Below, in pieces: positions 34,510 through 41,272 of a stretch of DNA of 64,000 nt. Source of the DNA: Candidatus Geothrix skivensis (GTDB lineage: Bacteria > Acidobacteriota > Holophagae > Holophagales > Holophagaceae); assembly GCA_016721195.1 (NCBI GenBank), contig JADKIO010000005.1, forward strand, positions 928,001-992,000, read 5' to 3'. A program made the translations under genes and the position numbers. Positions within the stretch are counted from its first letter, which is position 1. Each line of letters opens with the position of its first letter. The notes beneath the pieces were generated by a model. That model saw only the letters and a program-made list of their open reading frames with translations, had not been told where the DNA came from and searched no databases.

Positions 34510-35167
34510 TGCGGCTCCAGGAAGAAATGAGAACCAAACCATCAGTAGAACCGGATGGATAGCTAAGGTTGGCAGGATCGAAATGAGACGTTGATCAACT
34601 GCTCACCTCAAGGGCGGGTGGCCCCGAACGGGTGATTGACGGGGCCCTGGGATGGACGGCTCAGATGCCCCACTGGGGCCTCTCCACCTGGCCCCACGAT
34701 TCGCCAGGATTGGCGAATTGGAAGGAATCGCCGAAGGCGATGGTCGTTGGCGTGATGCTTAGCGGTGCGGGTCCCCACTCGGAACGCTGCGCCGGCAGCG
34801 TCCACTCGTGACCCACACCCGCTTCGCGGGCGAGGGCACAGGAGGTGCCCGAGTCAGCCTGGCCGCCACTGCTTCTCGGCAGTCCGAGTCTGTGTGCCGA
34901 GGTCGGCTAGACAGCAACACCGGAACCTCTCGGCTCCGGTGTTCTTGGTGGTGGCTGACCATAGACATCGGGCCACGCATGCGTGGCCCGATGGAGGCAG
35001 ACTCGAACTGGCGCGTGGCTGGCCACGGCTGCGGGCGCTCCGCAGGCCCCGCTGGGGCCTTGCTCGCTGCAGCCTACCTGGCCGCCACTGCTTCTCGGCA
35101 GTCCGAGTCTGTGGGCCGAGGTCGGCTAGACAGCAACACCGGAACCTTCCGGCTCCGGTGTTTTAAG
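34510..35167. other. Repeat-rich intergenic region without genes
   Basis: About 650 bp contain no credible ORF. It holds a copy of a palindromic repeat family (34699-34850), two copies of a ~110-bp block 219 bp apart (34857-34968 and 35076-35187, the second running into tRNA-Met), a fragment of the tRNA 3' end (34992-35010), and GC palindromes such as GGCCCCGCTGGGGCC. It looks like a site of accumulated small duplications next to a tRNA. Confidence 0.7.
34699..34850 (-). repeat. Palindromic repeat family, copy A
   Basis: Three short hairpins in fixed order, matching copy B (46935-47013) in inverted orientation: ATTCGCCA/TGGCGAAT (34699-34718, loop ATCC on the minus strand), ATCGCC/GGCGAT (34727-34741) and GGGCAC/GTGCCC (34834-34850). 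Stem positions differ from copy B with compensating changes. The spacing between the second and third hairpins is much longer than in copy B. Confidence 0.7.
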
Positions 35168-35187
35168 TGGTGGCTGGAGGCAGACTC
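34857..35187 (+). repeat. Direct duplication of a ~110-bp block, 219 bp apart
   Basis: Block 1 (34857-34968) and block 2 (35076-35187) both read CTGGCCGCCACTGCTTCTC..., GTCGGCTAGACAGCAACACC... and GGTGGTGGCTG / GTGGTGGCTGG, with few differences. Each includes a hairpin AACACCGGA...TCCGGTGTT. Block 2 continues into the 3' end of tRNA-Met, so the hairpin copy at 35134-35163 lies directly downstream of that tRNA. Confidence 0.75.
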
Positions 35188-35244
35188 GAACTGCCGACCT
35201 AGGGATTATGAGACCCTCGCTCTAACCACCTGAGCTACCCAGCC
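35168..35244 (-). tRNA. tRNA-Met (CAU), elongator type
   Basis: 77 nt including encoded CCA. Minus-strand sequence begins GGCTGGGTAGCTCAGGTGG, has anticodon loop CTCATAA, T-arm GGCAGTTCGAGTCTGCC and acceptor end TCCAGCCACCA. The stem pattern resembles E. coli elongator tRNA-Met more than initiator or Ile2. The innermost anticodon-stem pair is T-T. Downstream, a hairpin (AACACCGGA/TCCGGTGTT) may terminate it. Confidence 0.92.
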
Positions 35245-35287
35245 ACGAAGGGACAGTCTAGCGTGGGTGCGGGTCTTCGTCCAATGT

Positions 35288-35950
35288 TCAGTGCAGATCG
35301 TCCACCAGCACCACGAGGAGCCGCTTGGGGCCGTGGACGCCGTAGGCGAGGGTCTGCTCGATGTCGGCGGTCTTGCTGGGGCCCGATATCAACAGGGCGT
35401 TGGGGGGCAGGGCGCGGCCCCAGCCCAGGGCCTTCACGGCGGACCAGAGGGTGTCCTGGATGGTGGAGGCCCGCAGCAGGGCAAGGTGGACGGGCGGCAC
35501 CAGGGACATGAGCCGGGGCTCCGCGGAGCCAGGCATGAGCAGCAGGCCGCCGGTTTCGGCGATGCCGCCCACGGTGCCGGTGAAGCCCGCGTCCACGCCC
35601 GTGAACAGCTCGGTCTTGAAGGCTTCGACTGGACGGTCATAGGGCATCAACTGGGTGCCCCCGGGGGTCCAGCTGGCGGCGAGGGCCGCACCGGCCTCGC
35701 TGGTGGGACCGAAGAGCAGGTTCTTGAACCCTTCGCGGTCGCAGCATGCGCGGACGACGGCGGGCCAGGTGCCGGGGGTGGCCTCCAGGAACTCGGTGTG
35801 GACGGCCTCCATGCCCTTGCGCAGCAGGGCCACGCGCTCAGCGGCAGGCCAGTGCTTCCGTTCCAGCACGGTGGTGTCCAGGTCGGGCAGGGGGCCGGGC
35901 TGGCCCGATGCGCGCAGGCGGCCGAGGATCGCGGTGCGGGCATCAGACAT
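35288..35950 (-). CDS. lutC: Lactate utilisation protein C (LUD domain)
   Basis: 220 residues. The start at 35950 (MSDARTAILGRLRA) has AGGGAG upstream and overlaps the end of lutB by 8 bases. The LUD fold is indicated by GTVGGIAETGGLLLMPG, LMSLVPPVHLALL and ISGPSKTADIEQTLAYGVHGPK, the last being the family's signature ending. LutC works with LutA and LutB in the cytoplasm to oxidise L-lactate to pyruvate and has no cofactor motif of its own. A second, shorter LutC-like gene is at 40568-41131. Confidence 0.94.
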   Translation of the reverse strand: MSDARTAILGRLRASGQPGPLPDLDTTVLERKHWPAAERVALLRKGMEAVHTEFLEATPGTWPAVVRACCDREGFKNLLFGPTSEAGAALAASWTPGGTQLMPYDRPVEAFKTELFTGVDAGFTGTVGGIAETGGLLLMPGSAEPRLMSLVPPVHLALLRASTIQDTLWSAVKALGWGRALPPNALLISGPSKTADIEQTLAYGVHGPKRLLVVLVDDLH

Positions 35951-37399
35951 GGGGGACTCCCTTGGCGCGGACCCGTTCGCTGAGGGAGCGACGGGCGGGA
36001 ACAGGTTTCGAGCGCGTGTGGGTCCAGTTCTTGAGCAGGGGCGCGCCAGCGGGGAGCGCCTTCCCGAAGCGCGTGGCGAACCAGGTGAGCAACCGGTAGA
36101 GGCCGGGTCGCTCGTTGGCCATGGCCCAGAGCCGCCAGGCCCAGTCTTCTGTGGCCGTGCGTCCCGTGCCCTTCCCGAGCACCTGGGATCCGGGGTCGTC
36201 ATGGGTGGCCTCCCGGCGCAGGCGCACCAGGATCTCCGGGATGGGGATCTTGACGGGACAGACTTCGCCGCAAGCGCCGCAGAGGCTGGAGCCGTGGACG
36301 AGGTCATGGCGGACGCCGACGCCTTCCACCTGGGGGTGAGGATCTTCCCGATGGGGCCTGGGTAGACGGCCTCGTAGGCATGCCCGCCCACCCGGGTGTA
36401 GACCGGGCAGTGGTTCATGCAGGCGCCGCAGCGGATGCAGCGGAGGGTGGCCTGGAGCTGGGGATCGGCGTAGATCCGGGAGCGGCCGTTGTCGAGGATG
36501 ACCAGGTGCATCTCCTGGGGGCCGTCCTTCTCCTCAGAGCCCCGGGGGGCGGTGATCAGGTTGAAGTAGGTGCTCACGGCCTGGCCCGTGGCCGAGCGGG
36601 TGAGGATGGCGTAGAGGGGCGCCACGTCCTCCAGGGTCGCCACGACCTTCTCCAGGCCCATGACGGCGATGTGGATGGGCGGCACGTGGGTGCTCATGCG
36701 GCCATTGCCCTCGTTCTCCACCAGGCAGAGGGTCCCGGTTTCGGCCACCGCGAAGTTCACGCCGGACAGCCCGGCATCGGCGTCGAGGAACTTCTGGCGC
36801 AGCACCTTGCGCGCCATGGCGGTGAGCTCGTCCACGTCCTCGGTGTACTTGGCATCCTTGATCTTCTGGCTGAACTGCCTGGCGATCTGGTCCTTGTTCT
36901 TGTGGATGGCGGGCATGATGATGTGGCTCGGCGTTTCGCCGTCCAGCTGGATGATGTACTCGCCCAGGTCCGACTCCAGCGCCTCGATGCCGTGCTCCTC
37001 CAGAAAGGCGTTGAGGTGCATCTCCTCGGAGACCATGCTCTTGCCCTTCACCAGGGTCTTGGCACCCTTGGCGCGAAGGATGCCCAGGATCAGCTCGTTG
37101 GCCTGATCGCAGGTCTCGGCCCAGTGGACCTGGATGCCGTTCCTCGTGGCTTGGGCCTCAAACTGCTCCAGCAGTGCCGGAAGGTTCAGCAGGCTGCGGG
37201 AGCGGATGGCGGTGCTGAGGTCCCGCAGGTCCTCGAGATCGCGGGGATCGGGGAACTGGGCCTTGCGCTTGGCCATGAGGCCGTCCATGGCCCGGCGGAA
37301 GTTGGCCCGAAGCTGGGGATCCAGCAGGGCGCTGGCGGCGGAATCTCGGAAGAGGACTTCATGCTCAGAGCTCTGACCCCGAAGGGCGCGGGGTGTCAA
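35943..37399 (-). pseudogene. lutB: Lactate utilisation iron-sulfur protein LutB, frameshifted
   Basis: The N-terminal part (37399 to about 36337) carries the LUD domain (KTLVKGKSMVSEEMHLN, SDLGEYIIQLDGETPSHI) and the first Fe-S motif RCIRCGACMNHCPVY. The frame breaks in a run of five C on the minus strand (plus-strand G-run 36332-36336) after GPIGKILTP. The other frame continues SSLCGACGEVCPVKIPIPEIL, the second Fe-S motif, to 35943. One C more would give a normal ~485-residue LutB. Being in a homopolymer, a sequencing error is likely. The start is uncertain: only a TTG (37399) fits, 45 bp after lutA, without clear SD. Confidence 0.88.
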
Positions 37400-37444
37400 G
37401 GGAGGGGGGGCCGGGCGGGCGCCGTGGGCGTCTGATATGAGCTC

Positions 37445-38176
37445 TTAGCGTGCACGGGTGCGCTCCCAGAGGAACTCGGCGATGTGCTGGACGCGCAGGG
37501 GGCTCTGGCTGGCCTTCAGCGTGCCGTTCACGTTGAGGAGGCAGCCACCGTCCGTGGACAGGACGATGGAAGCGCCCGTGGCTTCCGCATCGGCGGCCTT
37601 GTCGCAGGACATGGCACTGGAGATCTCCGGCTGGCGCACCGAAAAGGTGCCGCCGAAGCCGCAGCACTCGTGTTCGCGGGTGAGGGGTGCCAATTCGACG
37701 TTCGCCAGCTGGCCGATGAGCTGCTTGGGTTCGCCCACCAGCCCCAGATCGCGTACGGCATGGCAGGAGCTGTGCCAGGTCACCTTCACGGGCTCGCCCA
37801 GATCCGTCAGTTTCACGTCCAGCTCGTTCACCAGAAACTGGGTCAGTTCGAACACCCGGGAGCTGAAGGACCGGACCTGAGCTTCCTCCGGCTGGCCGTG
37901 GAAGAGCTCCGGGTAGTGGTTCTTCATCATGCCGGCGCAGCTGCCCGAGGGCAGGATTACCGGGATGTCCTTCGGAAAGAGGGCCACCTGGGTCCTGGCG
38001 ACGGCCCGGGCCTCCTCCCAGTACCCGCAGTTGTAGGCGGGCTGGCCGCAGCAGGTCTGCCCCTGGGGGAAGACGACCCGCAGGCCCGCGGCTTCCAGCA
38101 GCTCGATGCCGGCCATGCCGGCATCGGGGAAGAACAGGTCCACCAGGCAGGTGGCGTAGAAATAGACTTCTCGCAC
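37445..38176 (-). CDS. lutA: Lactate utilisation protein A (CCG-domain Fe-S protein)
   Basis: 243 residues, GTG start with AAGGAG seven bases upstream. Two CCG domains: GQTCCGQPAYNCGY near 42-55 and EHECCGFGGTFSV near 170-182, with additional cysteines in ATCLVDLFFP, GSCAGMM and HSSCHAVRD. These are the cysteine-rich motifs of GlpC/HdrB-like redox subunits. LutA with LutB and LutC constitutes L-lactate dehydrogenase of the LutABC type. It is the first gene of the lutABC unit. Confidence 0.95.
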   Translation of the reverse strand: MREVYFYATCLVDLFFPDAGMAGIELLEAAGLRVVFPQGQTCCGQPAYNCGYWEEARAVARTQVALFPKDIPVILPSGSCAGMMKNHYPELFHGQPEEAQVRSFSSRVFELTQFLVNELDVKLTDLGEPVKVTWHSSCHAVRDLGLVGEPKQLIGQLANVELAPLTREHECCGFGGTFSVRQPEISSAMSCDKAADAEATGASIVLSTDGGCLLNVNGTLKASQSPLRVQHIAEFLWERTRAR

Positions 38177-38280
38177 TCCGCGTCTCCTTGAAAGGACTCC
38201 CCTGTCTGTGAGGACAGGAACTTCTGGCCCGAAACCCTGGGTGAAGCCTGCTGCCTCCTTCGTTCTGGGTCAAGGGCCTC

Positions 38281-38295
38281 CTGACCTTTGGTCAG
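38281..38295. promoter_or_regulatory. Perfect palindrome upstream of lutABC, possible operator
   Basis: CTGACCTTTGGTCAG is a 15-bp perfect palindrome about 105 bp upstream of lutA. It shares the GGTCAG half-site with the lldP operator (TGGTCAGACCA) but in a different arrangement, so binding by the same GntR regulator is only a possibility. Confidence 0.4.
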
Positions 38296-38360
38296 AATTC
38301 AAGCTCCAGGGCTGTCCGGCGGGCCTCGGCCTCAGGTTCCAGGGAACCAACCGCGCCTGC

Positions 38361-38399
38361 AAAAAACGGAGGGGCCGGTGTGGCTTGCCCACCGGCCCC
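38361..38399 (-). terminator. Intrinsic terminator after the LutB-LutA fusion gene
   Basis: GGGGCCGGTG (38371-38380) pairs with CACCGGCCCC (38390-38399) around a 9-base loop; on the minus strand the stem is followed after four bases by TTTTTT. It separates the fusion operon from lutABC. Confidence 0.85.
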
Positions 38400-38435
38400 T
38401 TGGTCTTCGACTCAGCTTGATGCGATCCCTGAACC

Positions 38436-40571
38436 CTATTTGAAGCGGTTCGCGAGGCTTTCCACGGTGTGCTCGGCGTGGATGGGCGCGCCGTCCTTGT
38501 CCAGGCCGCCGCGGATCTGCATGACGCAGCCCGGGCAGTCCATGATCACCTTCGAAGCACCGGTCTCCTTGATGTTCTTCAGCTTGCGCTCGAGGATCGG
38601 TGCGGAGATCTCCGGGAGCTTGATGGAGTACGACCCCGCCATGCCGCAGCAGATATCGCACTCGAACATCTCGGTGATCTCGTGCCCGGCCTGCTTGAGG
38701 AGTTCCCGGGGCTCTTCGCTGGCCTTCAGGGTGCGCTTCAGGTGGCAGGAGTCGTGGTAGGTGACCTTGCCCAGGTCCTCCCCTTCCTTGAAGGTGAGGC
38801 GACCCTCGTCCACCAGCTTCTTCACCAGGGTGGAGAAGTCGATGGCCTTGGCGGCGAGCTGCTCGGCCCCGGCCATGGCATCGGTGACGCCCAGGCTCTT
38901 GAAGGTCTCGATGAAGTCGTGCTTCAGGGCCACGGTGCAGGTGGGGCAGGCCGAGACGACGTACTTCACGTCGGCTTCCAGCAGCGCCTTGATGTTGTCG
39001 CGGGCATTCCCCGCGGCCGTTTCGTAGGCGCCGTTGTAGCGGGCGGGGGCACCGCAGCAGGTCTGGTCATCGGGGAAGATGACTTCGATGCCTGCCTTGT
39101 TCAGGATCTTCACCAGTGACTCGCCCATTTCCGGGTAGCAGAAATCGATGAGGCAGCCGGCGTAGAAGGCCACCTTCTCCTTGGCCGGGGGCTGGACGAT
39201 CTTCTTGATGGTGTCCCGGAGCGGGGCGGCGGCCACGGCGGGCAGGCTGCGGAACTCGGTCATGTCCGACAGGAAGAGGGGTAGGTGGCGGATGAAGCGG
39301 CCCGAGGTGAAGGGCTTCTGGGTGACCGAGGCCATGCGCAGCATGGAGTGGAAGAGCCGGCGGTTGTTCACCACGCCGAAGATGGCCTTCATGGTCATGG
39401 ACTGGCCCTTTTCGACCACCAGGCGGCGCCGCAATTCCAGGATGAGGCCGGGGATGTCGATCTTGCCGGGGCACACGGCGACGCAGGCGCCGCACTGGAT
39501 GCAGAGGCCCTGGATGTCATCGGCCTTCTTCAGCTCGTCGAACCAGGCGGTGAGGATGGTGCCGATGCCGCCGGTGTAGGTCTTGCCGAATACGTGGCCG
39601 CCCACGAGGCGGAACACGGGGCACACGTTCAGGCAGGTGGCGCAGCGGATGCACTGGAGCGCCGGCTTGAACATGGGATCCTTGGCCATGTCCGACCGGT
39701 GGTTGTCCATGAGGATGATGTGCAACTCCTTGGGGGAGCCATCCACGTTCGGAACCGCGCCGGAGATGATCGAGACATAGCTGGTGAGCAGCTGGCCCGT
39801 CGCGCTGCGGGGCAGGGCGGTGAGGATGGGCAGGATCTCCTTGACCATGGCCACCAGCTTTTCGATGCCCACGATGGCCACATGGATCTTGGGCAGTGTG
39901 GAGACCAGCCGGGCATTGCCCTCATTGGTGACGATGACCAGGCTGCCGGTTTCCGCCACGGCGATGTTGGCGCCGGAGATGCCCATGTCCGCCCCCAGGA
40001 ACTTGGGGCGCAGCTTGGCCCGGGCGAACTTCACCAGCTTGGGGATATCGGGCATCTGGCCCTCTTCCACTTCCTGGCTGAAGACGGTGGCGACCTCTTC
40101 CTTGGTCATGTGGATGGCGGGCATCACCATGTGCGAAGGCGTCTGGTGGGCCAGCTGGATGATCCACTCGCCCAGGTCGGTCTCATCCACCTCCATCCCA
40201 GCCCCTTCGAGGGCCTTGTTCAGGTGGATCTCCTCGGAGGCCATGGACTTGGACTTGACGACCCGCTTGACCCCCTTCGACCTCGCGAGATCGAGGATGT
40301 ACTGCTTGACCTGGGCCGGATCGGAAGTCCTGAAGACCTTGGCACCGCGGGCTTCGGCGTTCTTCTTGAACTGTTCAGCCAGTTCCTCGAAGCGGGACGA
40401 GGCGCTGCACTTGATCTCCTCGATCTGATCCCGTACGACTTCGAAGTCGATGCCTTCATAGGCCTTGGCCCGGCTGATGCGGTAGGCTTCGGAGAATCGG
40501 CCCAGGGCACCGGTGAGGTTGCCGTTGTTCAGGGCCGTTGCGATGGATTCCTTGAACTCGGTGGTGCTCAT
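38436..40571 (-). CDS. LutB-LutA fusion: L-lactate dehydrogenase iron-sulfur subunit
   Basis: 711 residues. Residues 50-310 form a LUD domain (VVKSKSMASEEIHLN, TDLGEWIIQLAHQTPSH, SATGQLLTSYVSIISG), followed by two 4Fe-4S motifs (CIRCATCLNVCPVF, CIQCGACVAVCPGKIDIP). The C-terminal 250 residues are a LutA-like pair of CCG domains (DQTCCGAPARYNGAY, FECDICCGMAGSY). The same fusion, paired with a LutC-like gene, is known in Desulfovibrio as the L-lactate dehydrogenase. It overlaps the LutC-like start by 4 bases. With lutABC also present, two L-lactate oxidation systems exist. Alternative substrates such as glycolate cannot be excluded. Confidence 0.92.
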   Translation of the reverse strand: MSTTEFKESIATALNNGNLTGALGRFSEAYRISRAKAYEGIDFEVVRDQIEEIKCSASSRFEELAEQFKKNAEARGAKVFRTSDPAQVKQYILDLARSKGVKRVVKSKSMASEEIHLNKALEGAGMEVDETDLGEWIIQLAHQTPSHMVMPAIHMTKEEVATVFSQEVEEGQMPDIPKLVKFARAKLRPKFLGADMGISGANIAVAETGSLVIVTNEGNARLVSTLPKIHVAIVGIEKLVAMVKEILPILTALPRSATGQLLTSYVSIISGAVPNVDGSPKELHIILMDNHRSDMAKDPMFKPALQCIRCATCLNVCPVFRLVGGHVFGKTYTGGIGTILTAWFDELKKADDIQGLCIQCGACVAVCPGKIDIPGLILELRRRLVVEKGQSMTMKAIFGVVNNRRLFHSMLRMASVTQKPFTSGRFIRHLPLFLSDMTEFRSLPAVAAAPLRDTIKKIVQPPAKEKVAFYAGCLIDFCYPEMGESLVKILNKAGIEVIFPDDQTCCGAPARYNGAYETAAGNARDNIKALLEADVKYVVSACPTCTVALKHDFIETFKSLGVTDAMAGAEQLAAKAIDFSTLVKKLVDEGRLTFKEGEDLGKVTYHDSCHLKRTLKASEEPRELLKQAGHEITEMFECDICCGMAGSYSIKLPEISAPILERKLKNIKETGASKVIMDCPGCVMQIRGGLDKDGAPIHAEHTVESLANRFK

Positions 40572-41131
40572 GCCGTCACCTGCTGCAGTTCGTCGACGAC
40601 GACGATGATGAGTCGCTCGGGGCCATGCACCCCGATGGTGAGCACCCGCTCGATATCCGCGGTACGGCTCGGTCCCGTGATGAAGGAGATGTAGTCGAGC
40701 TGCTGGGGGCGGAGCTTCTCGAGCACGCTGCCCATGTCGGCCAGGATCCGCTCCGTGCCGAGCACGGCCACGTGGATGGGAGGCAGGGTCGAGACCAGGC
40801 GCTTGTCCACGGCCACGGCATCCTGCACCAGGGTGCCGGTGGCGGAGATGGCCCAGTCCAGCTGGCTGATGCCCACCTTGGCGGAGGCGGACACCTCCTG
40901 GTTGATGTCGAAGCAGATGCCTGGAACCTTGACCTTCAGGTCATCTTTTTGTGCCCCATCGATGAAAGTTCCCCCGGCCCAGACGGCGCCGCATTGGGGG
41001 GCATCGGAGACGCCGGCATCTTTCAGGAAGCTCAGGATGAAGGTCAGGCCTTCTTCCCTGGTCTTGAATCGATGGACTTCGGCACTGACGGCCTCGGCCC
41101 TTGTTTTGAAGGCCTCAAAAGCGGCATTCAT
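40568..41131 (-). CDS. LutC-like LUD-domain subunit partnering the LutB-LutA fusion
   Basis: 187 residues. AAAGGAG precedes the ATG. The LUD motifs are SATGTLVQDAVAVDKRLVS, LPPIHVAVLG and FITGPSRTADIERVLTIGVHGPE, the last nearly identical to that in lutC, so the genes are paralogues. It is the first gene of the two-gene fusion operon, ending with a 4-base overlap into the fusion gene. A 106-bp duplicated segment precedes it. Confidence 0.9.
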   Translation of the reverse strand: MNAAFEAFKTRAEAVSAEVHRFKTREEGLTFILSFLKDAGVSDAPQCGAVWAGGTFIDGAQKDDLKVKVPGICFDINQEVSASAKVGISQLDWAISATGTLVQDAVAVDKRLVSTLPPIHVAVLGTERILADMGSVLEKLRPQQLDYISFITGPSRTADIERVLTIGVHGPERLIIVVVDELQQVTA

Positions 41132-41272
41132 TGGAACTCCTTTCAGCGGGTGGAAGTTTCCAGAATGGGGGTGGGACTGCAGAAGGCCAAACCGGTGGAG
41201 CGGGTCGTCCCCACGGCCCAGGAGAGGCGGTGAGGGCTGGAACTCCTTTCAGCGGGTGGACGATTCCAGAAG
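41132..41272 (-). repeat. 106-bp-period duplication with remnant of the dehydrogenase C-terminus
   Basis: TGGAACTCCTTTCAGCGGGT occurs at 41132 and again at 41238. The segment 41143-41214 reads on the minus strand as VGTTRSTG...LETSTR and stop, 23 codons matching the true 3' end of the next gene (VGMTRSTG...LESSTR) in length and ends, with a diverged centre. So the gap holds a vestigial 3' end of a second dehydrogenase gene, plus a duplicated AAAGGAG element. Confidence 0.75.

Noticed and set aside
34808..35233. 141-codon frame across the repeat region
   Set aside because: It runs through repeated blocks and through the tRNA gene on the other strand; not a credible protein.
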